Assembly: GCA_003105035.1 (NCBI GenBank)
Contig: PQAL01000005.1
Span: forward strand, 182,201-246,200
Direction of reading: 5' to 3'
DNA: 64,000 nt
Source: Anaerolineales bacterium
GTDB lineage: Bacteria; Chloroflexota; Anaerolineae; Anaerolineales; UBA4823
A program made the translations under genes and the position numbers. The notes below the pieces were generated by a model. That model worked only from the letters and a program-made list of their open reading frames with translations, had not been told where the DNA came from and did no database searches. The number at the start of each line of letters is the position of its first letter. Position 1 is the stretch's first letter. Positions 36,014-44,420 of this stretch are shown piece after piece.

Positions 36014-37075
36014 TCATAGATCCTCCCGCTTCACACCTTCAAACTCGAGGATGAAGTCCGCTCCATACGCCAGGGAGGGCGTTTGAAAGCCGGGTTTGAG
36101 CTCGCCTTTGAGCACCCGCTCCACGATCGCCACGGCCGTTTCAGCGGTGAGCTGGTAGCCATTCGGTGTTTCCAACCTTGATATAACCTGCTGCCCTGCT
36201 GGATTGCTGGCAATGCCTATGAGACGGCTGAGCCCAGTTCGAAGTTGCTCTTCTGAAGGTCCAGGAGGTGACTGCAACGCCATCCACCGGAAGAGCCGCT
36301 TGACGACTGGCCAGCCGGACAGCCCTACAAATAGGCGGAGGATAGGCACCATGCGCCACATACGCTTGGAGAAAACCATGTACGTTTCAATATTAGGGAT
36401 ACCAGTGCTGTAGTAAGCTGTAGAGACATCCCCCCAGGGTATGTTCAGGGCAGCCCGCGGTCCACGCCCGAAATCAAACATGCTGACCTGCCCGAGGAGC
36501 GGCACACGAAGCAGCTTCCCATCCCGGCGTACCACACCACCCTCAGCCAGGTGCTCAATGCTCGTCAGCATGGTACCGCGCGATGACCCACCACCCAACC
36601 CCAGGATGGCAATCGTTAGCTGAGTGGCATCGGGAAGACGTCGTTTTAAATGGCTTGCCAGGCAGTCCGACGGGACCACGTCAAAACCCACACCTGGCAG
36701 CAGCATCACGCCCGCCTCCCTGGCATCATGATCCTTGGCTGCCAGTGCTTCGAACACCGGGATCTCACCCGTGATATCCAGGTAGTGCCGGCCAGCACGC
36801 AGGCATGCTTCGACCATTGGCTGGTAAGTGCGTGAAAAAGGTCCGGCGCAATTCAGCACCAGGGGCACTTCGCTAACTGCAACATCCAGCGCCCTCGGGT
36901 CATCTACCGACAGGGCGCGGTATTTCACGCCAAGCCGGTCAGCCTGCTTTACAAGGCGCGCGTTATCCCGGCCGGATAGGATCGGCTGGAGCTCGTGCTG
37001 TACAGCCAGGTCGGCGATCAGCGACCCTGTATAACCATAGGAGCCATAAAGAAGAAATGGTTGAGACATTGCCAT
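36014..37075 (-). CDS. Saccharopine-dehydrogenase-like NAD(P)-binding protein
   Basis: 353 residues. An N-terminal Rossmann start FLLYGSYGYTGSLIADLAV (GxxGxxG) is followed by PLVLNCAGPFSRTYQPMVEACLRAGRHYLDITGEIPVFEAL, the pattern of the saccharopine dehydrogenase-like / trans-acting enoyl reductase group. GVGFDVVPSDCLASHLKRRL follows. Such proteins often reduce lipids rather than make lysine. It is monocistronic, and the LLM oxidoreductase gene starts 63 bp away in divergent orientation. Confidence 0.83.
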   Translation of the reverse strand: MAMSQPFLLYGSYGYTGSLIADLAVQHELQPILSGRDNARLVKQADRLGVKYRALSVDDPRALDVAVSEVPLVLNCAGPFSRTYQPMVEACLRAGRHYLDITGEIPVFEALAAKDHDAREAGVMLLPGVGFDVVPSDCLASHLKRRLPDATQLTIAILGLGGGSSRGTMLTSIEHLAEGGVVRRDGKLLRVPLLGQVSMFDFGRGPRAALNIPWGDVSTAYYSTGIPNIETYMVFSKRMWRMVPILRLFVGLSGWPVVKRLFRWMALQSPPGPSEEQLRTGLSRLIGIASNPAGQQVISRLETPNGYQLTAETAVAIVERVLKGELKPGFQTPSLAYGADFILEFEGVKREDL

Positions 37076-37137
37076 AATCCTGAAGTATAGTCGAGTAAAA
37101 TTCGCTTAATCATAATCCTGTTTAAGGGAGGTCTGCC

Positions 37138-38010
37138 ATGAAGATTGGCGTAGTATTTCCGCAAACTGAGTTTCCACCTGATCCACTTGCCGTGCGTGAT
37201 TATGCCCAGGCGGTCGAAGGGCTGGGCTACAGCCACATGCACGCGTATGATCACGTTTTGGGAGCCAACCCTGAACGTCCAGGAGGCTGGACCGGACCAT
37301 ACACTTTCAAACACGCCTTCTTCGAGCCGTTTGTGCTATTCAGTTTCCTGGCCGGGCTGACCCAGCGCATCGAGTTTGCCACCGGCATCCTCATCCTGCC
37401 CCAACGCCAGACTGCCCTGGTAGCCAAGCAAGCTGCCACCCTGGATGTGCTCAGCCAGGGTCGACTACGCCTGGGGGTGGGTAACGGCTGGAATGAAGTT
37501 GAATATATCACCTTGGGAGAAGACTTCCATACTCGCGGCCGTCGCATGGAAGAGCAGGTAGAGCTGCTCAGGCTGTTATGGACTCAACCTTTGGTGAAAT
37601 TTGAAGGCCGCTTCGACAACATCCCTGATGCGGGACTCAACCCCCTGCCAGTCCAGCGACCCATCCCCATCTGGTTCGGCGGTACCGATGACAAGGTTAT
37701 CCAGCGTATGGCGCGTATGGGTGATGGCTGGATGCTGAACATTCGCTCCCTCGAGCAAGCTCGACCTGCCTTGGATAAATTGGCTAACTACCTGGAGGAA
37801 GCCTCCCGGGATAAAACGAGTTTCGGTATCGACTTGCGTCTCAATCTAAGCCTTGTCGGGCTTGAAGCCTGGCAGGATTTCACTCATACCTGTGAGGAAT
37901 TAGGTGCGTCCCACCTTACTGTCAATACCATGGGAATGGGAAATGACACCCCCTTGAAGCATCTATCTGCTTTACAGAGCTTTGCTACTGCGATCGGATT
38001 AACTACTTAG
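37138..38010 (+). CDS. LLM-class flavin/F420-dependent oxidoreductase
   Basis: 290 residues of the luciferase-like TIM-barrel family. Marks: VRDYAQAVEGLGYSHMHAYDHV, the RIEFATGILILPQRQTALVAKQAATLDVLSQGRLRLGVGNGWNEVEY region, and PIPIWFGGTDDKVIQRMARMGDGWML, as in the F420-type TIGR03619 group. A GGGAGG site precedes the ATG. It probably oxidises or reduces a small organic substrate with F420 or FMN. Cofactor choice cannot be settled from sequence alone. Its stop overlaps the end of the convergent metallophosphoesterase gene by 4 bp. Confidence 0.86.
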   Translation: MKIGVVFPQTEFPPDPLAVRDYAQAVEGLGYSHMHAYDHVLGANPERPGGWTGPYTFKHAFFEPFVLFSFLAGLTQRIEFATGILILPQRQTALVAKQAATLDVLSQGRLRLGVGNGWNEVEYITLGEDFHTRGRRMEEQVELLRLLWTQPLVKFEGRFDNIPDAGLNPLPVQRPIPIWFGGTDDKVIQRMARMGDGWMLNIRSLEQARPALDKLANYLEEASRDKTSFGIDLRLNLSLVGLEAWQDFTHTCEELGASHLTVNTMGMGNDTPLKHLSALQSFATAIGLTT

Positions 38011-39377
38011 ATCAGCTTACCCAGCCAGGCTTCATGGCGCTGGCCACTGCGCTCATCCCCGTTGAAGAAAGCCAGGTAGCTCATCAGCTGGAAAGGCAAG
38101 AATTTCTGCTGTTCGGGGTGGTAGCGTGTGAGGTCGTAGTACGAGCGCCAGGTCCCCGTATTCACCAGGTATTGGTAATTATCCTTCCCATTCCGGGTAT
38201 ATACATCCAAGGGAATGATCTCGTGGTGGTGGGTATGCCCGTAAACGATAAAATCTGCCTGCCGGCTGGTAAAAGCATTCTCCTTCATGGCATGTTTTAC
38301 AAATGACCAGTCACTATCGAATATTTTCTTCTTCAACCGTAGGATCATCTTATTGAAATGTTCAATAGAAGTCCAACGTGTCAGCCTGAGCACCAATTCC
38401 AGCTCATCTACATTATAAAAGGGATTCCAATGGTTATCCTGGCTGCGAACAAAATCCAGCTGCAGGAATTCAGATACCAGTTCATTCCAAATTCCTTTTA
38501 GGATTTGCTCTACTTTTACTGGTACACCATAATTGCGTAACTGGCTGCCCACCCATAATGGGACAGCCGCGTTGGGGCGCACGTTGATCATCTCGTGCAA
38601 GCCACGGTAAAAGTCATTTGGCAGGCTGCCACCTAGTTGTTTTTCTGCTTCCATGGGAAAACGTGTCACCAATTCAATTGAGAAGGCATCCCCGAGGGTG
38701 GCTGAATCACGTCCCAGGTCAGAGTTATAACACCACTTATCGTAGCGGTCTCCATGCCGGGCAAAAACCCGATATTTTTCGAATAACGCGGCCAGCTCGT
38801 CCCAATCATGTGGCTCATAAGGGATAGGCGCAGGCGGATTTTGTAAGCCCATTGATTCGATGAGCAATCGGTGGGTATGGTGATTGACTTCACCGGGCAA
38901 GTGATAAAACCAGTCATGGTTGCCAATCATGTAATAGGTATTAACCGGTATTGGCATACGCTCACTCGCCTTATCCGCGGGCTTTCCCTGGGATGTGGCT
39001 GGAGGTAATGAGATCGCTTCGCCCCTGGCCATCTCACGCATGATCGCCATCGACTCATGGTTATGCTCCAGGATTGCCTGGGTGATTTCCTGTATCTTTT
39101 CAGCTAATTCAGCTTTCTCAGGGTTTATCCAGGCGCGTACCTGGGTTGGTAGACCTGATTCATCCTGCAGCCAGCGGGTGGAATGGATCAACTCGAAGAT
39201 GTCTCCCAATAGAAGCAGGTCAATTCTCTCCAGTGGTCGGTAATCCCCATCTTTTCGGAAGGATGCCGAGTATGCCAGCTGCTCCAGCCGATCACGAAAG
39301 AATCGAAACGTGTTGGGAGATAGTGATTTCCCACACGTGCCATCATCCAGGTGGATATCGCTGATCGCTACCAGCAT
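38007..39377 (-). CDS. Calcineurin-like metallophosphoesterase
   Basis: 456 residues. Metal-binding motifs of the family are visible: N-terminal ISDIHLDDGT (DxH), LLLGDIFELI (GDxxE), MIGNHDWFYH (GNHD) and late FIVYGHTHHHEI (GHxH). The large insert between the GNHD and GHxH motifs (~200 residues) is unusual and may set the substrate; UDP-diacylglucosamine hydrolase-like and unknown phosphodiesterases are options. It starts 3 bp after the YciI stop and is probably in the same operon. Confidence 0.86.
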   Translation of the reverse strand: MLVAISDIHLDDGTCGKSLSPNTFRFFRDRLEQLAYSASFRKDGDYRPLERIDLLLLGDIFELIHSTRWLQDESGLPTQVRAWINPEKAELAEKIQEITQAILEHNHESMAIMREMARGEAISLPPATSQGKPADKASERMPIPVNTYYMIGNHDWFYHLPGEVNHHTHRLLIESMGLQNPPAPIPYEPHDWDELAALFEKYRVFARHGDRYDKWCYNSDLGRDSATLGDAFSIELVTRFPMEAEKQLGGSLPNDFYRGLHEMINVRPNAAVPLWVGSQLRNYGVPVKVEQILKGIWNELVSEFLQLDFVRSQDNHWNPFYNVDELELVLRLTRWTSIEHFNKMILRLKKKIFDSDWSFVKHAMKENAFTSRQADFIVYGHTHHHEIIPLDVYTRNGKDNYQYLVNTGTWRSYYDLTRYHPEQQKFLPFQLMSYLAFFNGDERSGQRHEAWLGKLI

Positions 39378-39380
39378 AGG

Positions 39381-39671
39381 CTAACAACCTCTCAGCGAAA
39401 CCTTCATGGGATGGAGCTCTGCCATCATCACATTGCTCTGCACCGATGGGTCGTTCAGCATAAATTGGCGCGCCTCCTCTTCACTCCCCGCTCTAAGCAC
39501 CACCACACCGAAGGTCTCATCCAGGCAAGGGCCTGCTAATAAAATAATTTTTTTATCCACAGCTTGCTTTAGATATTGATAATGGGCATCCATCATTTCA
39601 TTTTCAAGCGCTGTGGGGCTCTCAAAGAACTCATGCCGCAGGGGATGGATCAGGTAAATGTACTCTCCCAT
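39381..39671 (-). CDS. YciI-family protein
   Basis: 96 residues from the ATG at 39671 (MGEYIYLIHPLRHEF). The dimeric alpha-beta barrel family YCII/DGPF is recognised by the central DAHYQYLKQAVDKKIILLAGPCLDETFGVVVLRAGSEEEARQFMLNDPSVQSNVM. His/Asp residues at the N-terminal DAHYQYL are the presumed active-site pair. The open frame extends back to 39749 but overlaps the CoA-transferase end, so the internal ATG is preferred. Function in this family is mostly unknown. Confidence 0.84.
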   Translation of the reverse strand: MGEYIYLIHPLRHEFFESPTALENEMMDAHYQYLKQAVDKKIILLAGPCLDETFGVVVLRAGSEEEARQFMLNDPSVQSNVMMAELHPMKVSLRGC

Positions 39672-39678
39672 ATGGGCC

Positions 39679-40455
39679 TCAAATATAGAACCTTTCCGGG
39701 TCAATCTCCTCCCGCAACAGCCGTAGCTCCTCGGCGCTGGGTGGCTCATTCATGGGTACATGCTCAGGGATGATCAGCTCAAAGCCAGTGTTATCGATCA
39801 CTTCATTCACGCTAACGCCAGGATGAGTGGCTGCCAGACGCATGCGATAACTGCCTCCTGGTCTAGTGTCGTAATCCATCAATGCCAGGGTGGAGACGAC
39901 GTTGATCGGCCGGGTGCCCCGGGGCAAGCCCGCGTTCTCACGAGCCAGCTCACCCGTCAGGTACCCCGGTGTGGTCACAAAATCCACTTTGGGCACGAAG
40001 CGTCGTTTATCGTGTTGCATGATTGCCACCGTCATCCAGCATTGGCTTCCCACATCATTGCCACCCCCGCTACCGGGCAGGCGCGCTTTGGGGTGATCAT
40101 GATCACCGATGGTGACGGAGTTCAGGTTACCGTATGGGTCAATCTGCGCTCCACCCAGGAACCCATAGTCAATGAAACCACGTTGAGCGGTTTCCATCAG
40201 CTCGCAGATACCGGCTGCCACCAGGCCCTTGTGAAATGTGCGTGCCTCTCCAACTGCCCGGGGAAGCTCTTCCATGATGGCACCCAGCCCGCCAAACTCA
40301 AACACCGGGACGAGGTTCGGGGCTTTCGTTTTAGCCGCCAGCATAGCGGCCAGCATAGGGATGCCAGTCCCAATAAACGCCGTTGTTCCATCCTGGAATA
40401 GGCGGGCAGCCACACAGATCATCAGCTCAGTCTTGGAATAGGTTTGGTCCGTCAT
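39679..40455 (-). CDS. CoA-transferase beta subunit (second pair)
   Basis: 258 residues, paralogue of the protein at 21310-22080. Glu53 in VFEFGGLGA is the candidate catalytic residue. Other marks: FIGTGIPMLAAMLA, FLGGAQIDPYGNLNSVTIGDHDHPKARLPGSGGGNDV. The ATG at 40455 is chosen because GGGAGGTGG lies just upstream; the open frame runs back to 40521 inside the alpha gene. Acid substrates unknown. Confidence 0.86.
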   Translation of the reverse strand: MTDQTYSKTELMICVAARLFQDGTTAFIGTGIPMLAAMLAAKTKAPNLVPVFEFGGLGAIMEELPRAVGEARTFHKGLVAAGICELMETAQRGFIDYGFLGGAQIDPYGNLNSVTIGDHDHPKARLPGSGGGNDVGSQCWMTVAIMQHDKRRFVPKVDFVTTPGYLTGELARENAGLPRGTRPINVVSTLALMDYDTRPGGSYRMRLAATHPGVSVNEVIDNTGFELIIPEHVPMNEPPSAEELRLLREEIDPERFYI

Positions 40456-40468
40456 TATCCACCTCCCT

Positions 40469-41446
40469 TTACACCCGCTTTTCCCGTTGATCCACCAGCT
40501 GTGAAAGCTGCTCTTCGCCAATCAGCTTCATATATTCCTCATGGTTCGCTACACCATAAACATATTTATCCAGGTAGGCTTTGGCACCTTCCGCGGTTTT
40601 GCTCGATTCGACCCATTCCCGGATCACTGCCTCATCCCGCCCGTACATATAGGCCATTTCGCCTGGGTGTGAGCCAAAGGGAGCGTGTACCACGGCATCC
40701 ACCAGGTAATAGGGGATGATCGTCCGGTCGGGGTATTTACGAATTTCATCTGTATCGACGATCTCCTCCGCGCTGAGGATCAGCCGTTTGGTCGCCCGAG
40801 CCATTTCTGCCCCAAAACCAGTGATACCTTCGATCTGGGCATTTCCGTAGCGATCTGCCCGGTGTACATGGATGATGGCCACATCCAGAATCAGTGCGGG
40901 TAGCAAGCACACCTTAATTCCACTGAATGGATCCTCGACTACTTTAGCGGAGCTGTACTTGATCATATCCGTGCCCAGCATGGAACGTGCTGGTAGGAAG
41001 GGTACCCCCATAGCAGTAGCTTTCATGCGCCAGGAGATTGATGCGTTTGACCATTCCACACACGTGACGATCTGCCCCGACTCAACCGCCCTGCGCAGGG
41101 CATTGGAGGTGCCATAAACCTCCAGCCCGATGTATGTGATATCCAGCTTCTTCACCAAACCTGCCGCCATCCATAAATCTAGCTCAAGCACCCCTTGGCC
41201 GCACACGCGCAGGTCCTTCTTGCCCTGCCGCACCAGCTCACGCGCCATCGACATCGGGCAACGTACAGTCCCGTACAGCTCCGTGCCAATATAACAGCCG
41301 TCGTAGACGAAGGTGCTGATGGCTTCCTGTTCGCTCATCCGCTTATCCACCAGCTTACGTGATTTATGAGTACGGTTCCATTCCCTGAAGCTTTCAATAT
41401 CGGGCGGCTGGATCATCTCACCAATACCAGATTCTAGTATTTCCAT
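40469..41446 (-). CDS. CoA-transferase alpha subunit (second pair)
   Basis: 325 residues of the class I alpha subunit fold: FREWNRTHKSRKLVDKRMSEQEAI at the N-terminus, then VRQGKKDLRVCGQG, MGVPFLPARSMLGTD, ALILDVAIIHVHRADRYGNAQIEG and RLILSAEEIVDTDEI. GGAGG precedes the ATG. It heads a minus-strand run alpha-beta-YciI-phosphoesterase. Two pairs of this family in 20 kb imply two different acid activations. Confidence 0.86.
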   Translation of the reverse strand: MEILESGIGEMIQPPDIESFREWNRTHKSRKLVDKRMSEQEAISTFVYDGCYIGTELYGTVRCPMSMARELVRQGKKDLRVCGQGVLELDLWMAAGLVKKLDITYIGLEVYGTSNALRRAVESGQIVTCVEWSNASISWRMKATAMGVPFLPARSMLGTDMIKYSSAKVVEDPFSGIKVCLLPALILDVAIIHVHRADRYGNAQIEGITGFGAEMARATKRLILSAEEIVDTDEIRKYPDRTIIPYYLVDAVVHAPFGSHPGEMAYMYGRDEAVIREWVESSKTAEGAKAYLDKYVYGVANHEEYMKLIGEEQLSQLVDQREKRV

Positions 41447-41570
41447 GTTTCCTCCTTACTTTTATGTCACTACGAGGAGTGAACTACACGACACAGCATT
41501 CACCAATTTGCATCAGTCACCCTTCGATTTTTCTAAAGAGTTCTTTCAAATCTCTGCTAGATTCTCTATC

Positions 41571-43262
41571 TCATCCAAAACCCAAATCCTCCAACGCCTT
41601 CTCTTTGGTTAGCTTGTTCTTGCTGAGCAGATCCTGCCAGAACTGGTCATCGTACCTCCTGGATTGGACAGGTAGTGGCATGGGCACCCCCCAACCAAGC
41701 AACAAGACTTCCTCCTTGGGCTGCAGGTGAGACAGCATGCCGCGCAGGGCTTCCCGGCCGGCTAACCCAGCCAGCACGCTGTGAATATCATCCTCATCGC
41801 CCAGCCAGCCAGAGATGCGCGTCCCCAGCTGTGACATGACCTCATCATAAATTTGTGATGGGCGCTGGTCGATGATCAGCAAGGTAACGTAATACTTACG
41901 CATCTCGCGCGCAATGGTACTGAAGGCAGTTTGGCCAGCCATCTCGCGGTTGAGTAGCTTATGGGCTTCCTCGACCACGATCACCAGCTGGCGGGGTTCC
42001 TGTCCACCCTTGGTGCGGAAGGTGTTGGTCTTCTTCTCCCACGCCTCACGGATTCGCCGGGTCAGCAAGTTGCTCACCAGTAGGTAATCCAGGTCAGATT
42101 CATGCTCACCGAAGGATAAGACCACGTGCTGCCCGGCCTCCAATGCTTTAATGATTTCGCCCACACCGTCTAGGGCAGGTTTAAGAACCACGTAGGGCTG
42201 GTCAAAGATGCGGTTTAGCTTGCTGCGCAAGCCTTCCGCTGCGGCAACGTTGACTCCTTCGCGGTTTGCCCAGGCTGCCACGCTGTCAGGTGCGGGGATC
42301 TTTTTCCCCTCATCGGTTTCGATCACAGCACCGTTTTTCATCTCTTTAAATTCTCTAAACCACCTATCTCGGCCAAAACTGCTAACAAGAGCCTCAAGCG
42401 TGGTTGGTGTGGTTTCTTTTAGATTAAGCTCGCGTGTCAGCATCTCAATATCACCCGGTTGGATGTCACTCTCGGCGATTTCCAGGTTGAAGTCGGGTGC
42501 CTGCCCCCTGATCCGTGTCCCACTTCCCAATCCTACCACCCTCACCCGGTTACTGAACTTGGTTTTCAGCCCAATTACCCGCAACCCCGTGTCTGAAGCA
42601 GTATCATCGTAGCCATATTCATTATGCATGTCAAACACCAGCACACTGGCTGCATTGTGATGGATCAAGCCAGCCAGCACCAGGCGGGTCAGGAAAGATT
42701 TCCCTGTGCCAGTCGCCCCGAATACCCCAGCAGAGCGTTGGACGAATTTATCCAGGTTGATGCACACCGGGTGCTTCTGCTCACGAGTATAGCCGATGAC
42801 AAAGTTACCCTTCTCATCACTCTTTCCGAAGATCTCCCCGATATCCCCCTCTTCCGCCAGCCTTACTTCGGCGTGATGGGGTGGGACGGTCTTGACTGGA
42901 AGAGGTCGCGGTTCTTCCTGCAAGTTCGCCCGCCACTGCTCATATTCCGGTGAGCTTGGGTCAGGCCCACGCTCAAGCATCAGGGCTGGTAGGACTTCCA
43001 GGGTGGTGAAGAGCGTCTGGCCATGCAGCAGGCGCGCCATTTCCACCGGCAGGCGGCTCTCCGACTGTTCGTCAGCGAAGCGTGGGTCCGTTGAGCCTAA
43101 TTGCAGGTCAACCACCAGCCCATAGAACTGCCAGTCGCCGTTTTCGATCACCACGAACGCCCCCTCCTGCACCTCTTGCGATGGGATGGTTAGCCTGACG
43201 CGCAGGTTCTCCTTCAGTCCTCCCCCGACTATATAACCGATGTTCTTATTTTCATCTCTCAT
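41571..43262 (-). CDS. herA: HerA-type hexameric DNA translocase (FtsK/HerA ATPase)
   Basis: 563 residues from the ATG at 43262 (GGTGAT just upstream; the frame opens at TTG 43280). An N-terminal HAS-barrel (GYIVGGGLKENLRVRLTIPSQEVQEGAFVVIENGDWQFYGLVVDL) precedes the ATPase core: Walker A GATGTGKSF, FDMHNEYGYDD, Walker B LVIVVEEAHKLL, and RPSQIYDEVMSQLGTRISGWLGDEDD with an arginine-finger region. HerA pumps DNA while its partner NurA resects 5' ends at breaks. NurA lies three genes upstream on the same strand; a GxxExxY cassette sits between (43285-43817). Confidence 0.88.
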   Translation of the reverse strand: MRDENKNIGYIVGGGLKENLRVRLTIPSQEVQEGAFVVIENGDWQFYGLVVDLQLGSTDPRFADEQSESRLPVEMARLLHGQTLFTTLEVLPALMLERGPDPSSPEYEQWRANLQEEPRPLPVKTVPPHHAEVRLAEEGDIGEIFGKSDEKGNFVIGYTREQKHPVCINLDKFVQRSAGVFGATGTGKSFLTRLVLAGLIHHNAASVLVFDMHNEYGYDDTASDTGLRVIGLKTKFSNRVRVVGLGSGTRIRGQAPDFNLEIAESDIQPGDIEMLTRELNLKETTPTTLEALVSSFGRDRWFREFKEMKNGAVIETDEGKKIPAPDSVAAWANREGVNVAAAEGLRSKLNRIFDQPYVVLKPALDGVGEIIKALEAGQHVVLSFGEHESDLDYLLVSNLLTRRIREAWEKKTNTFRTKGGQEPRQLVIVVEEAHKLLNREMAGQTAFSTIAREMRKYYVTLLIIDQRPSQIYDEVMSQLGTRISGWLGDEDDIHSVLAGLAGREALRGMLSHLQPKEEVLLLGWGVPMPLPVQSRRYDDQFWQDLLSKNKLTKEKALEDLGFG

Positions 43263-43284
43263 TAGCATCACCATAGACAATAGA

Positions 43285-43817
43285 TAACCACAAAGGACAC
43301 AACGGACATAAAGGATTTTTATAACACAAGCCGCTTGCTACCTTCTCTCAAATGAACTGTGTTGAAATTTATAAGCAGCCCCTCGCGTGTGTTTGTTAAT
43401 CCCATGTATGTTAATCGTTGAGCCCTATATTAAGGAATGATATTTTCTACCGACTTTAGTTCAAGGATCACACAATTCTCAACCCGTAAATCGATTCGAA
43501 ATCCAGAATCGATGGTGATTCCTTCATAAGTGACAGGTGAAGAAACTTGATTTTTAACCAGTAAACCAGAAGATTTCAGCTCATACACAAAACATGCTTC
43601 ATACACAGATTCTAACAAATCAGGTCCTAAGACTGTATGTACCTTGAGTGCTGCATCTACAACTGTTCTCGAAACCTCTTGAGTTCGAGATGGTATAGGA
43701 GCAAAATCATTATTATTACTTGAATAATTTTCTTTCATAAGATTTTCTGAGTTCATTATTTATCTGCTATTTCTTATCCAATAATCGCCTATGTGTCCTT
43801 CCTGTCCTTTGTGGTTA
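43285..43817. mobile_element. GxxExxY cassette bounded by 15-bp inverted repeats
   Basis: TAACCACAAAGGACA at 43285-43299 is repeated in inverse orientation as TGTCCTTTGTGGTTA at 43803-43817. The 533-bp unit between contains only the GxxExxY gene. The left end is about 20 bp before the herA start and the right end is 6 bp from the HAS-barrel stop, so it fills exactly the gap between two operon genes. No transposase is present, so it would move in trans if at all. Confidence 0.75.
43319..43756 (-). pseudogene. GxxExxY protein with an in-frame TAA
   Basis: Residues 1-108 read as a GxxExxY family protein (VVDAALKVHTVLGPDLLESVYEACFVYELKSSG, then FRIDLRVENCVILELKSVENIIP). Then comes a TAA at 43430-43432. 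Reading through gives YRAQRLTYMGLT..EGLLINFNTVHLREGSKRLVL, the normal C-terminus of the family, ending at 43319. The stop is therefore a nonsense change that removes the last third. The family is widespread, carried on repeat-bounded cassettes, and has nuclease-like residues (D..V, ELK) but no proven function. The N-terminal part may still be made. Confidence 0.8.
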
Positions 43818-43823
43818 ATTATT

Positions 43824-44420
43824 TTAAATATCCCCAAGGGCACCCAGAACACTCATTAATGTCACATAATCATCCCGCAGCAAGGTGATCAGCTCCTGGG
43901 TAGCCTGGTTCTTCCACTCCGTATTACCAGCTTCTGTCTGCGCCATCGCCGCCTGCTTGATGTGCGCCGCCAACAGCTCGCCCACCGGCAGGTCCACAGA
44001 CCTCAGCACATGCCTGAAATATCCAAACCTGCCTGCACTGGTAAATTGCCGAATCTCGGCGGTTGAGCACAGGGATATTACATCCAGGCTGAGCGGCGGA
44101 CGAGGCGGCAGCAGGTGGGATATCTTCCCGTCCAACTGGTATCCGACCGTCAAGACCGATAGCTCGAGTGGCACATTGCGGTTTATGCGGTTATCGGCGA
44201 TGACAGCCTCATCCACATTCCCTGCCGTCACCAGCTGTCTCACCAAGCCATCGTCATCAATATGGATATCATGGATTAATCCATACACCTGGTAATCGCC
44301 ATCCAATGCCACCCGCACGAGTGCTCCAAACGAAGGCGCATCGATCTGTGCCACCTGGCAGCCAACAACGAACCCAGTTGTGCCTGCCCGTAAAAGTCGT
44401 CCAATTTCCAATAGTCTCAT
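43824..44420 (-). CDS. HAS-barrel protein of the HerA/NurA operon
   Basis: 198 residues. The first ~95 form a HAS-barrel (HerA-ATP-synthase barrel), resembling the N-terminus of HerA: GRLLRAGTTGFVVGCQVAQIDAPSFGALVRVALDGDYQVYGLIHDIHIDDDG. The C-terminal half is helical. It overlaps NurA's stop by 4 bp (ATGA). A free-standing HAS-barrel could cap or link the HerA hexamer and NurA. No catalytic motif is visible. Confidence 0.8.
   Translation of the reverse strand: MRLLEIGRLLRAGTTGFVVGCQVAQIDAPSFGALVRVALDGDYQVYGLIHDIHIDDDGLVRQLVTAGNVDEAVIADNRINRNVPLELSVLTVGYQLDGKISHLLPPRPPLSLDVISLCSTAEIRQFTSAGRFGYFRHVLRSVDLPVGELLAAHIKQAAMAQTEAGNTEWKNQATQELITLLRDDYVTLMSVLGALGDI

Noticed and set aside
43430..43432. 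Stop codon in the GxxExxY gene as recoded
   Set aside because: It is TAA, which is not used for Sec, and no function requires it.
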